This document shows, piece by piece, positions 22,509-34,119 of a stretch of DNA of 64,000 nucleotides (position 1 is the first letter of the stretch; every line of letters starts with the position of its first letter). Origin of the DNA: Pyrenopolyporus hunteri (taxonomy: Eukaryota; Ascomycota; Sordariomycetes; Xylariales; Hypoxylaceae); the NCBI GenBank assembly GCA_902806595.1, contig CADCXC010000004.1, forward strand, positions 2,542,001-2,606,000, given 5' to 3'. The notes below the pieces were generated by a model that had not been told where the DNA came from, did no database searches, and saw only the letters and a list, made by a program, of their open reading frames with translations. The position numbers were made by a program, and so were the translations under genes.

Positions 22509-23677
22509 ATGAGTCGCGATATGGCAAGCAATGAATTAGAAAATGGAAACGTTGCTCTAGACCCGCCTCCAGCGTCGCCCGCTCCGGGTGAGCCTCCGGA
22601 CTCTTCCGCCTCGTCTGCCACTCCAAGTAAGGATCCGAGCGAAGAGTTGCCCGGCCTCCCGCGCCTGAACTACAAACTGCTCGAACACAAGAAGAAGCTC
22701 TTCCTAGTCGGAGGTCTTTTGGTCCTTGAGGGAAGCATCTTGCCGATTGTTTTATTCTATCCATTGTGGTACGATACAACTTTAAGACATGGCATCCGTA
22801 AGTGTTCCCATTCCCATACCCCCCTACCCTAATCCTTTTTTCGTAATGCTCCACTCTCAAACATGAAAAACGAACATAAGCTCACATATAGAGCCCAGTT
22901 TTCGCAATCATTACTTCCTTCTTCGGCATCGTCTCCGGTCTTGAGTTCGCGCATCGCTCATGGCGTCTGATCCTGAAAGATGACAAGTACCGACCGCTGG
23001 ACGGCAAGCGCTGGCGCTTCGACTTCACGCATATGACACTATCCATAGGCTACACGGTCATGACGGGGATTCTCATCGGCGCATCCGTCCCCCACGAGCC
23101 TCTGGTGCGCCCCCTGGCAATGCCGCTACCCCTATTCTTCATCGAAGTGGGCGCTCTTGCACTCGCTACGGGCTGGATGGACGCCAGGAATATGCCCACC
23201 ACGTGCAAAGTCAGCTCGATACCGAAGGGCGCACCAATCCCTCCCGTGCTGTTGACATTCATAGAAGACGTCGTCGCCGTCGACGGCGGGGCAGGGAAAA
23301 CATACAGACAGAGAATATTGGCCAGGTATAAGGTCAGCAAGCACTTCAGGGCGCTGATCAAAGGCCTCAACTGGTTCTGGGGCGTCGGCTCTATGGCTGT
23401 TGGGGTTGGCTCCTTAGTCGTTGTGTGGACCATCCCCCAAGAGATCGCCTACGGCATCGGTAAGTTTCAACAGCGCATCATAACTTCCGACCCCAATCTA
23501 TTCCATAGTACTAATAAGGCCATGGCAGGCTGGGGAGCCCCGCTAGCTTTTACTACTCTCTGGACATTCATCACGATACTGTGGGCACGCAGGGGTCTTA
23601 GGACCGAAAAGAAACGTTGGTTGGCCGACCTGCGGCGTCGGAGTAATCAGGAGAGTGAGAAACCCTTCGATTCGTAA
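22509..23677 (+). CDS. Fungal multi-pass membrane protein of unknown function
   Basis: Exons 22509-22797, 22899-23459 and 23529-23677 give 332 aa. The first intron ends at GCCCAG (22898), the only nearby acceptor that keeps the frame. The second (23460-23528) is 69 nt and has no in-frame stop, so it could be retained; its GTAAGT donor and TACTAAT branch site argue for splicing, which yields AYGIGWGAPLAF. After a Pro/Ser-rich N-terminal tail (1-55) there are about six or seven hydrophobic segments, for example LFLVGGLLVLEGSILPIVLF, FAIITSFFGIVSGLEF, TLSIGYTVMTGILIGASV and LPLFFIEVGALALATGW, ending in a basic cytosolic tail. I recognise the pattern as a conserved fungal membrane protein but cannot assign a function. 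Confidence 0.75.
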
Positions 23678-23947
23678 GAGACCTTTAGATACATAAAGAG
23701 ACGAGATTGCTTGCTGGAGTTTTAACTTCAGATATAATAAAACCGGGTTGTTACGGCGGAAACGATTTTTACGGCCAAAATAATTTTATGAGGGATTCAT
23801 CCAGATTCGGATTATCGACTATACCAGAATAGGAATAGGTACACACTTGCTTTGTATAACGTGAGTGGCTGGGCGTGGCCAAGTTGTGGCTCGACGTGGC
23901 TGAATACGACTGAGGAATTTATGATCGTGGTGGTGTCTCTTAGAATA

Positions 23948-24055
23948 CCATGCATCACGTGACAACGGGACACACCCCCACCGGGACACCCTTTCACCAC
24001 CAAAACTCACCTAATTAAAATGCGTATATTTAATTAAATATAAATCGTAAAAATA
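23948..24055 (+). repeat. Left terminal inverted repeat
   Basis: Begins at the TA target and contains a GC-rich outer part with CCCCCACCGGGACACCC and an AT-rich inner part. The first mismatch to the right copy is at 23995 (C against T). Confidence 0.9.
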
Positions 24056-25134
24056 CAATGCCGATATTACTGAAAAGATATTTAAAAAGCCATTTTTTAA
24101 ATATATCGAAATTTTTAATTAAAACTTTAAAATAAAAATTATAAAGTAAAAAACTTTACTTCGTTTTAATTTTATTAATTTCGTCGTATTTTAATTTTTA
24201 TTTAACATTTATTTTAATAATTATTATTTTAAATTAAGTTTAAAGTTTTTAAAGAAATATATAAAACTTTATTAATTAATTTTTTTATATTTTTTCGAAG
24301 TTAATAAAGTTATAATAAATTTTAAAACGTTTTAAAATATAAATAATTTTATTTATATTTATAAAAAAATTATACGTATATCGCGTAGTTTTAAACTTTA
24401 TTAAAAATTTTTTAAAACTTTAAAAATATTTTATATAATTATAAAAGTTAATTAAAACTTACTTTTATTAAAATAACGACTTTATAAAATTAAATTTTAT
24501 AAAATTTATTAAAAATAAAAAAAAATATTTATAAACGATAATATATTTATTAATATTAATACGTAAATTATTTAAAAAATATTTTAATTATTTTTAAAAT
24601 ATATATATTTTATATATAAATTTAAAATAAATAAAAACCTTTAAAAATTTATAATTAAAAATATACGTTTTTAATTTTTTTTATATATTATTTTAATTTT
24701 ATAATAATTTTATTAATCGTAATCTATAATAATTAAAATTAAAATTAATCGAAAAAATAACTTTTATTTTATAAAAAAAAAAAACTTTATTTATAAATAT
24801 TTTATATTCGTACGATAAAATAAATATAAAAAAAATAACCTTTTATAATATTTTAAACGTTTATTATAAATTAATTATATAAGTTAAAAACATATATTAA
24901 ATTTATTTAAATTATTATATATATTTAAAATTAAATAAAAAAACATTTAAAACTTTTTAATAAATTTCAAACTTTTTTTTTAATTAAATAAATAAATATA
25001 AATATTTAAATACAATAATATTAAAGTAAAATAAAATTTTTTACTTTATAACCTTCGATTTAAAGCTCTAATTAAAATTCTTAATAAAACTATAAAATAA
25101 CCATTTAATAAACTTTTTAATAGGCCTGGTTTTA

Positions 25135-25242
25135 TATTTTTACGATTTATATTCAATTAAATATACACATTTCAATTAAGTGAGTTTTGGTAGTAAAAGG
25201 GTGTCCCGGTGGGGGTGTGTCCCGTTGTCACGTGATGCATGG
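25135..25242 (-). repeat. Right terminal inverted repeat
   Basis: Reverse complement of the left repeat across 108 bp with six transition differences and no gaps, all consistent with C-to-T change on one or other strand. Confidence 0.9.
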
Positions 25243-25244
25243 TA

Positions 25245-25930
25245 AATAAAATAAAATTCGACTTAGAATTAAGCTAACAAACATCAATAGGATTGTTATC
25301 ATTCCTATATATATATATATATACCTAGGTACCTACCTATATACCAGCAAACCGTCGGAATTTCTCTCAGATCTGTTGCTTAGCACGCGTATGACAGGCA
25401 GTTATGTTACATTCATCCCCGAAAATTGTCTACGTGGTGGTAGTTATATTACGCCCGGCGGTGATGTAGAGCCTGCTTAGGTACGTTTGGTTCGCACAGT
25501 CCGGACGGTGATGACCAAGTTAGCCCAAGTCATAGAAAAGAGAAGGAGATAGGTTTACCGAGACCCCGTCACCTCGTTGGATGAGCTGAAGGGCTAACGT
25601 TATATTCGTCCTATGTCGTTATAAGCCGCTCGTGGCTCCTTTTTACGGCTCGGCATGCATGCAATGCAGATAGTATTTCATGAAGAGAAAATAAGTAATA
25701 CTTGAGGTTACGGTGACGGTGTCCCGATAGAGTAATAAAGGTCCATCAGCGGACGAATTTCAGCTCAAGCCATACTGGTCGCGCCGCGCCACTCCACGTC
25801 CATTTCTCCAGTAGAAATTCGCAAGGCTTCCGAGACCGCTCGGACGCGGTAACCTTTAACTTACGGCCCATAGCCCAAGCTAAACCAAGTCAAACAGTCC
25901 TATCGTGAGTAAAAGTTGCGCTTAAACATC
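25245..25930. other. Intergenic stretch, no gene supported
   Basis: Contains a TA microsatellite (about 25307-25322) that runs into TACC units (25322-25345), then the upstream region of the HET gene. Confidence 0.5.
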
Positions 25931-27718
25931 ATGGCAAGGCATATCATATGTGGTATTCCTCTGGAGACCATCATAGAAACTAAATCCTTGGATATTACGG
26001 ATAGGGCTACGCCCTGCCGGTACCGCCTCCTTAGCTGCGACGACTTTATCGAGAATAAACAGCTGACCCTTTTCGAGTTCGTTGATTTCCCAGAAGTCTC
26101 ATATACAGCTCTATCCTATGTCTGGAAAGGCAACACCCCTAATGAGAACTTTGCTGATCCGGTATTCAACGTACCCGTTCCCGACGGGGATACACCGGGT
26201 GACCCCATCGGCATTAGCTTGCTGCACGAAATCTGTGTGGCGTCCACGGCTCGAGGGATCAAATATCTCTGGCTTGACCGTCTCTGCGTTATGCAAATGA
26301 GCAATGGTGATAAGAAATGGCAGATACCTCGGATGTACGACATCTATCGACGTTGTCAATTATGCCTCGTTGCGCCCGGTGGTCTCCAGTTTCTTGTTCG
26401 TCTCGATGAAGTTACCCAATGGATCCACCGAGGCTGGACGTTGCAGGAAGCCGTTGCGCCTCCAACTGTTGTCGTCCTATTTTCCTAGAAATTAGGCCCG
26501 CGTAAGGCCTATGCGGGTGATACGCAAGGAAACATCGATGAAGTCGCCCCGGCTGTGTCGGCGGTGGCGCCTTTGTCACTCATTGTCGATGCTTGCACCA
26601 CGGGATCCCTTTCAATCGAGAAAGGCGAGGGACGCCTATTGCTTGAGGTCAAATTGTTCAACTCACACTCCGCCGACAGATCGTACCGAGACTTCCCGTT
26701 CTGGAGAGAGACTCGTCGCGTGCTCTCTCCCAATGTTGGAGCCCTCGCCCGTATTATGTCACCAGACCTAGATCAGGACGTGAAGGATTTTTCGATCTGG
26801 CAGAGCGCCCTTATGCGGACTTCCTCTCGACCGGTCGATATGGTCTACAGCATCATGGGGCTTTTCGGCGTCGCGCTAGATACGTCGAAATTTGGCAAAC
26901 ACGATCGTGTTCGAGCTACTATAGCGCTTGCGCAGGCCATAATGGAGAAAGGGGGGCGGGCGACCTGGCTCGCTGCTGCTTTCCGTATACAGCCATCACG
27001 ACAAATATCGACCTTTCCACTCTTTCCTCGCACTTCCGTTTCCGGGAAGGCGTTCGTGAAAGTCATGGAAGCCGATGGGGTGCGGGAAGTGTCGTTAATG
27101 ATGGAAAACGAGTATCCTATTGCGGAGGCCCTCATCCCGCTGCCCAGAGGCTCCATGGATCAGGAAGGATATCTAAACTTCTCGAAAGCCATCCCTATCC
27201 GGCCTAGCAAATTGGATTCTGCACAAACCTCCCCTGACCCCGCCAAGCCAGCTTACTTCCAAGCTGTTGACAAGTCGTGGTGGGAACTCGAAGAGAATAT
27301 CGCTGCCATGCAAGGGAAAATATTTGCGGTGCTCATAGGCTATTTCGTATGCTATTATCCCGGAAGTACACCTACGATCAAAGAAAACAAGATTCGTGCT
27401 ATGATCATCAAGGAGCATGCGCCAAACAAATTTCACGTACAATCGTACTTCGCGCTGAGGCACGAAGCGAGAGCCTGGGTTATGACGTGGTCTGAACAGA
27501 CATTCAGCGTCGGCGGGTCGACAGTAGATATCGTTGAGGACAGCGGAGAAGGGAATCCGGTGATCCCTAACCCCAAAGAGCGGTACTTGAACAATCCACA
27601 CAGTTCACGGCCTACTGGTACGCCCACTTTAGAAGACATAGTATCACGCCGTGCTCGATGGGCTGTTCCGCAGGAGGCATTGGAACGCAGTTATGGACAG
27701 AAGGTCCGACGAACTTGA
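25931..27718 (+). pseudogene. Heterokaryon-incompatibility (HET) domain protein, broken by one in-frame stop
   Basis: A single frame from ATG 25931 to the stop at 27716-27718 (596 codons) is interrupted once, by TAG at 26486-26488 (codon 186). The HET hallmarks are before the break: YTALSYVWKGN (about 58-68), KYLWLDRLCVMQM, WQIPRMYDIYRRCQLCLVAP and HRGWTLQEAVAPP. The frame resumes immediately after the stop with KLGPRKAYAG and runs on for 410 codons with intact protein-like sequence (SSRPVDMVYSIMGLFGVALD). HET proteins often carry Trp about here (VLFSW-like), so TGG to TAG is the simplest history; that change is CpA to TpA on the minus strand, the RIP context. HET proteins trigger cell death after fusion of incompatible strains. 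Read as a recent pseudogene, though readthrough or a natural null allele is possible. Confidence 0.8.
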
Positions 27719-28592
27719 TGTAGGGGCTAGTTCCGTCGTTAACGCGGAGGGATAGATGATTCCATGACGAGATGGCTGAAGTATGTGATCGCTAACGCTT
27801 GGTCGACCTATTTTCAACATTAGAAAAAACAGCTCTTCCCAAGATATTATCCCAGCTATCGGGCTACGTAATTAAATACTTATAGAAAAACTCGAAATAG
27901 TAGCCCAAATACACCCACGACAACTTTTCGCTGTTTAATTACCTTAGGTCATGCAACAAAGATGGAGGCGCAAACTCGCGAAGCCGACCCCCCTATTGGG
28001 GTACTCCAGCGTAAAGTAAGCTGACACGGCGATACCACCATTACGGTCGCAGGTGCGTTGGGATATATATAATACAGATTCGGCGAATAAAATAACCGGT
28101 TGGTCGTTGGTAAATATTTGCTCCATAGCTCAATTCCTTGACTCTCAATAAGTTTGTGATAGCGATTATCGTGAATCCTTAGTGCCATCATCGACGGATC
28201 AACAAAGAGACAGCTCCTAGGCAGCTTGCAGATTCATATCGGACAGGTTCCCATGAAAGAAGCTCACCCACTCACCTAGGCGGGCAAGGGAACACCAAGC
28301 CTTTGTACTTTAAATAGGAAGATAGCGAAGAATTTTTAATCGGTAGCGGAAGGAGTTGCACAAGATGTCAGATAAGTCGCCTGGTTGAACTGAATGGGAA
28401 ACGAGCCAAATTCATCGAGTCATTCCACTGAGTTAATATTGAAGTTATCTATATACATGTTGAAACGAATAAATGATTGTTGTGTTATAAGAGCTGTAAG
28501 TTTTAATTACCCAAATACTGCGTACTGGAGCCACCCAATCTTATATCTATACCAGGTCCATACCACGTCTATGTGCGCCATGTTCCTCCCAA
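27719..28592. other. Intergenic stretch, no gene supported
   Basis: Spacer between convergent genes (HET + and But2-like -). No recognisable feature. Confidence 0.5.
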
Positions 28593-29408
28593 TTAGCAGG
28601 TGTACTCGATATGGAAGCCGTTCTTCTTGTCCTGGTCCATGAAGACCTTGCCGTCGCCGTTAATGGGGTCGATAGCGATCTTGAGGTAAACGCTCTCGGC
28701 GCAGTCGACGGGGCTAACGCTGTGGGGAGTGGCTTCCTTGGACTGCTTGTCCCAGAAGGTGAAGTCGGCGTGCGTGGGCTTCTTGTCCTTGGGCACGAAG
28801 GGGTCCACGCTGGCATAAGACACGGGCTCGCCTTCCGCAGGGAAGCCCGTCAGCTGCAGCACTCCAATGAACCCGCTGTGGTCGACAGTGAAGTTGCGCT
28901 CGTCCTCGGCGGCTTGGTCCCACTTGAGCGAACATGTCTTAGCGCCGGCAGGGATGCCGCGGAAAACGACCGCTTGCTCGAGAGACTCGTCGCCGCTTAG
29001 GGAGACCTGGATAGGTGTCACGGCGTCTTCCGCGTGCTCAGCATCTCCCGGGTTCAGGTTGTACATTGTCGGCTCCCAGACGTTGTCGGTAGACCCGGCC
29101 GAGCAGGCCGGAGCCGGCGTCGACGAAGGAGTAGGAGTAGAAGTACTGGTGGGTTTGCTGCCGCCACACTTAGGCCTGGTGGTGGTGGTGGGCTGCGGGG
29201 CGGTGGTGCTAGTCGGAGGAAGAGCGCAAGGGTCTTCTGCAAAGCAGCCACGATAGCCATTGGCGCATACGTAGAATAGCTTGCCGGCTTCGCAGTCCGA
29301 CTCGGCTCGGCGCGCGAAGTCTCGGGTGGCACCGGCGTTGATCGGGTTTGCCAAGGCAACTGCCGCGAGGCAGACCAGAGAGGCGGCGGTCTTAGTAATA
29401 GGCGACAT
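28593..29408 (-). CDS. Secreted protein with Cys-rich module, Ser/Thr-rich linker and But2-like C-terminal domain
   Basis: Single exon, 271 aa. Residues 1-20 are a signal peptide (TAASLVCLAAVALANP, cleavage near ALA-NP), followed by a possible dibasic processing site (ARR, about 32-34). Residues about 38-61 carry a six-Cys-type module, CEAGKLFYVCANGYRGCFAE then DPC, common in fungal extracellular proteins. Residues 62-105 are a Thr/Pro/Ser linker likely to be O-glycosylated. The C-terminal 160 residues form a beta-rich domain with TCSLKWDQ and a terminal HIEYTC, resembling the But2 C-terminal domain of fungal secreted proteins. It presumably acts at the wall or outside the cell; the molecular role is unknown. 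The gene is GC-rich compared with its surroundings. Confidence 0.8.
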   Translation of the reverse strand: MSPITKTAASLVCLAAVALANPINAGATRDFARRAESDCEAGKLFYVCANGYRGCFAEDPCALPPTSTTAPQPTTTTRPKCGGSKPTSTSTPTPSSTPAPACSAGSTDNVWEPTMYNLNPGDAEHAEDAVTPIQVSLSGDESLEQAVVFRGIPAGAKTCSLKWDQAAEDERNFTVDHSGFIGVLQLTGFPAEGEPVSYASVDPFVPKDKKPTHADFTFWDKQSKEATPHSVSPVDCAESVYLKIAIDPINGDGKVFMDQDKKNGFHIEYTC

Positions 29409-31455
29409 CTTTGCGATTAGAGATTAAGTGAATGTTGACTCGGAATTGGAGAGGCTATAAGGAAAGATATACTTTCTAGGAAATAGGCTTGATTAAGGAG
29501 ATGAGATTAAGATGTGAGGATGGAGAGAGTGATGAAGATGCTGGATGTAAACTGTATTAGAGCGGCGGTTAACCGGTGTTTTTATATCTATCGAATCACC
29601 AAAGCTCGCCATGCCTGTTACCGGTCGTAAACAGACCTTCACGAAGTTGGGCTTGAAGGAGCCATGTAAAGCCTTGGCTGCTGACGGTAGCGTGCGGCTT
29701 ATTGCGGTTGGAATAGCTTCGCCCGGCAGTGGGGCCGGGATAATAGCATTGCAATAGCAGACTACCAGGATAGGAAGTAGAGCCAAGACCACTGCTTACC
29801 AACAGCACTTTTTAGCTGGACTTTTGAGATGGGACCCTGACCAGCCTGACCTATTGCTTCTACTCCAGGGTTCTCCACGGCTGTGTGGCCATATCCACTC
29901 AGCTGAATTTGCAGCCGTCCCGTCGACGTGGCTGTGGATGCTAAGGCAAGTCCTAAAATACTCTATTTTTAATTCCTTTCTGTGGCTCTACGTTCACAAC
30001 CTTCTTAGCGTATTCAGAGACAGCTGCTCGTTGACACTGGTATGATAACTAGCGTTCAGGGCCTCCAGTGGCATTACCTTGAGCCTAGATATGCCACAAC
30101 GTTACAATCCAAGTCATTGAGAGGCTTATTTCTCTCAGATTTAATACCCCTCTTACCGCTACGGAGTAAAAATATAACGATACCCAGGGCCAAATCATAA
30201 AGAGCGTATACCTACTCAATTCGCGTGCATCAACTCGGGCGCGTCATAATACACGAATTAGTTAAAGGCCGGAAAGCGTAATTTCCATCCCCCCAACTCT
30301 GCTAAGCATTCTATAGGATAACCCGGGAAATGCTCTATAAATCACTTCGGCGTATTATTCCCAGGTCCCAGCCTATCATATGGGTGGGGATTGCCTAATT
30401 GAATACTACGTCGCTTATGCCATTGGTCGGATTTTACGACTTGGACGTAACTATTTTGGGTCTTAGGGGTAATTATCAGATTTAGCATCATGATGCGCTG
30501 GCTCTAGTAGAATAATTTACGATATAATGCATCACGACAAGTTTAGGCCTCTCGCCTGGGGTAAGGAATACGGAAAGTAAGAGGTCGGTGAACTAGAAAC
30601 TACCATTCAGGACTCCAAATTTAATACTATCCCCGACACGCTCTTCCTCGTGGCAATATCGATCTATTTAGGTTTAGTGATAGGTGTGTAGACTTCTTCT
30701 GGAATGAATTAATCTCTTCCTTGTGTTGCGTTTAGCGCAACGTCTCTACCGAACCACCGGTACGCCGAGGATGAAAACAAACGAGTCAAACCAACAAAAA
30801 ATTGTGTCTGAAACAGTGATCACAACAGCCCCCTTTACGGTTAACACACGCCAAGTACAGGCATACGCAGAATGGCACCTAATCGTGGGATAACATTACA
30901 TTTCCTTGCTATGTACCTACTAATGATAGCTAGACCGCTTGACCACGCCAGGAAGGCCATAAATCTACCAATTGTTGGATCCACGGGATACGACCAGACG
31001 TACTCGAGGAAACGGTAACAGGAGCTTGTTCGTCAAATTTGTCTAGGTTGATGGGCAGGTAATTTCTCCTTTTGCAACGGTAGCCATGCTCAGCAACAGT
31101 GTTCGTACTAGTACTATCTTTTAAGCAAAATTCAAAAGTGCAGAACAGAAGATCCGGCCGGAGCGTGACTTTAGAGACTGTAGTCACCTGCTCCGCTCTT
31201 TCGCCTTCTTTTTGTCGACTCCTCTGCCATACAGTACATATATTGATGCTTGCCTGGTATCATATATCCTCTCTTTCCTTCAGATTCGCGTGCGTTCCTT
31301 CCACCCAGCTCTCTTAAGGTGTTGACAGCACTACACTTGATCCACTTCATTACCATGGAATTCGTAACCTTGGAAAGGGGTATATGCGCCGGGTGGCGGC
31401 GTCGCCGGGGCTAGTGGATTTTCGCCTTACAGATATTCTAGCTGATCAGAGGGGG
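29409..31455. other. Gene-poor stretch
   Basis: About 2 kb upstream of the But2-like gene. The first 150 bp are presumably its promoter. Short frames only, none with a domain. Confidence 0.5.
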
Positions 31456-32403
31456 CTACAGTTGTCTTCCACCCCATTTGTCTTCCTGGTCAAACCCTCC
31501 TAAGACTCGCTCTCCTACCTTCCTCATCTCCATAGCTTCGAGGTTCGGTGCGGGAAATGCCTCCACATTGGATCCATCTTCCACATGGCTCGTAGCATAA
31601 CACTGTATTAGGCTAGGAATCCCTTCCTTCGCCTGGAGAAGCTCGTAAGCGGTACGGTTATCCAGTTGTCTCTGAAGATTTTTGGAAGCCTCTCTCGTCT
31701 CACGTGTTCTTCATTCGGTGGTGAGAATTCTCGCTCGGAAAGTAATTATTCTAGTGATTAGAGACGCTGATAACACTTCCCCAATCAATGGGATTCTCCC
31801 AAGCTATAGCTCCGATTAATGTATCAAGAGCGAGTACCTCTTGCACTCTCAAAAGAATGGTTCAGGAACCATGACTCAAGATATCATATAGACAATTGCT
31901 GACATATCCTGTCACTCGAAATCTCGGTCAATAGGAGTACTGATCCGGCGTACTGCCCAGGCTTCCGCCATGATCTCAATAGAACTAAGTTTGGAAGCCG
32001 TAGCTAAATTGACAATGATCGCCGTACTAATTTGGCGTCTTCCCTATACTTGCCAACCAAGACGTACAGCCCCAGCTACTCAATTGCATAGGATCTGGCT
32101 TCATTTTATGGGGTGATACAGGGAGTTTCTTCTTTCCGGGGGATCAAGATATCCATGTTATCGTTGATCCGGAGGCCGCATGGTATGTGTATTTTCCGGT
32201 CTCGAGCCTGTTCCCCTGAACCCGCCGTTTTGTGAGCTCGAAATTAGATGCTTGCCTTCGTCGTAAATTCTTCCATCATGCAGGTACGATAGGCCCTTGC
32301 TCGCCTGACTTGTTAAGTCTCTCAAGAACGCTGGAGTGTGGAGAACTATGCCGCCTGACAGGAAAATCCATGAACCAACTCGGACGTAGAAAGTCCGAAA
32401 CAA
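31456..32403 (-). pseudogene. Possible decayed protein kinase-like gene
   Basis: On the minus strand several open segments in different frames have protein-like composition. From 32403 down, one contains FLRDLTSQASKGLSYLHD, which resembles the helix before a kinase catalytic loop. A later segment near 32157 reads MDILIPRKEETPCITP, like the NILIP part of SRPK-type fungal kinases. Then come IIVNLATASKL and NCLYDILSHGS, which could be DFG-region and helix-F relics. A last open run of about 80 codons ends at 31456 (EASKNLQRQLDNRTAYELLQ and on). Stops and frame changes separate all of them, and no intron model I tried joins them. This is weak evidence; it may be a pseudogene or coincidence. Confidence 0.25.
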
Positions 32404-34119
32404 ACCGAAGGGGGCTTCGGCCCCTTAACCTAGAAATGTTCATGGGGCTATTTCAGTCCTATGGATACGGTGTAATTGGGGGCGGAGAGCAAATTACGGG
32501 CTCCTCAGGAGCACATGAATAACAAAATGTTAGGTCCTCTCCAAGCTCCTCGTGATCTGCTCCGCTAGAAGATAGGTAGAATGAAGGCTCTGGGCACTTC
32601 TTGACCGATCGTTTTTCGGCCGTGACCTTGATTAATTTATAGTGACCAAGTTCCCTATGAAATCCAAGCCATAGAGCAGAGTTGAAGTCCAACACAGGCT
32701 CCCAAATTCACTAAGACATCTAGTTCAGCAAGTAAAGACACTTCTCTAAGTGAACTAGATGAAACCTATCGACTGATATCTCAGCCTTGAACCTATTCCA
32801 CACCACTGTAGTCCGAAAATACAAGTACTAGAAGAGCTTTACTTCAAAGCGTATAAGAGAACATACACATAAATTACCCCTAACTTGGCATTTAATGTTC
32901 GTGGGTAAAGTTCTTACTGAAGGTGTGCGAACGGGAGTGGAAAATACCCTATTTCCAGCCATTGTCTTATCAAAGGCTATCGTTCCCTTAACAATCACAC
33001 GGAATAAGCAAGGATACCAAGCGTCAATGTTGAACGTCTGTTAGCAACTTCTGTCTTGAGTTCCATGTCAAACATCGAGGTTTGTACCTATAAAATGAAA
33101 TTTATACATTGCATCCTTGGGAGGGTACCCACAGGTCGTGTATCTCAGGGGTTAGTTACCTAATTAAGGGGGGGAATAGAGGAAAAGTTGCAGTTTAGGA
33201 GCCGGACTCTCAATGACCTCGCCCTCAAGTACCGGTAGTGCTAGTCGTCTAAATCAATGCTTGTTTAAGCAATGCAACTCCAAACCCTACGCCTTTCCAT
33301 ATGCTAGGAATTCAGACACATGAAGAGGTGGGCCTTTAATGTTAGAATCCCGGATGTGCCTATATCCGCTCTTCTGTATATATAACTGCGCTCCCCGGCA
33401 CCACCTTGGATCTAGGAGCTCTTCCCCTCTCTATCGGTGTATATCATATCGAGGACCTATGACACTCATATGTGAGGCGCCGTTAATCACAGGAAGTACC
33501 TAGATTTCGAGCCCCTCGCGCGTCTAACGTATTGACTCAGATATTCTAAACTAGGCGTCGCAATCGCGTCCATTTCGGATTCACACTTTGGGTAGATACC
33601 TAGGCAAGCTCATTGATACCCAAATATGTCTTCCTTACTCAACCAACCAAGGACACTTCTTCGGCGAACATAAGAATTTCCTGGCATAACAAGAGCCCCT
33701 GAGTACCAATAGTCATTTCTTCGTGCGGCCGGAATGATTGGCGAGGGCATACTGAAAATTACGAATAATTGCCAGGACTAGCAACCCTTTCAACAATAAA
33801 GCAATGAGATGGTCCGATCAAATCTGGTCTGGGCCTTGTGCTCCCCACGATGATGCGGTCGCGTAGAATTGCCTACCACTCACCTAAGTAGGTATATATT
33901 CTATTTAATGGGTTTGCTTGGCATTTAAACGGAGGGCCGACATCGAAGAGCTACTATGACTCACTCATCTCCGCAGTCTACTACCGATGTTTTACTGCCG
34001 ACAGCTAAAATCCCCGCAGGCATAACTACCTAGCGGGCAATGTAAATCTAAAGGTAGGTAGCAAATCCCTCCATAATTCCTCACAATTACATAGTACATA
34101 AAACCAAGTCCTATCAGCC
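32404..34119. other. Gene-poor stretch
   Basis: No recognisable gene. An open frame on the minus strand at 32459-32695 has no domain. A TACC-type unit is near 33597-33605. Confidence 0.45.

Larger units (their letters stand above)
23948..25242. mobile_element. RIP-degraded TIR DNA transposon with long inverted repeats
   Basis: A 1295-bp element bounded by TA dinucleotides (23946-23947 and 25243-25244), the Tc1/mariner-type target duplication. Perfectly colinear TIRs of at least 108 bp run 23948-24055 and 25242-25135, starting CCATGCATCACGTGACAACG. The outer 47 bp are identical on both sides; after that the two copies differ at six positions within 108 bp, all C/T or G/A, with no indel. The interior (about 24060-25130) is AT-rich without a surviving frame. 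It could be a non-autonomous derivative or a RIP-mutated full element. It lies 270 bp downstream of the membrane-protein gene. Confidence 0.85.

Noticed and set aside
23460..23528. Reading the third intron of the membrane-protein gene as coding
   Set aside because: It is open and divisible by three, but it has a GTAAGT donor, TACTAAT branch site and CAG acceptor, and its removal gives a smoother membrane segment.
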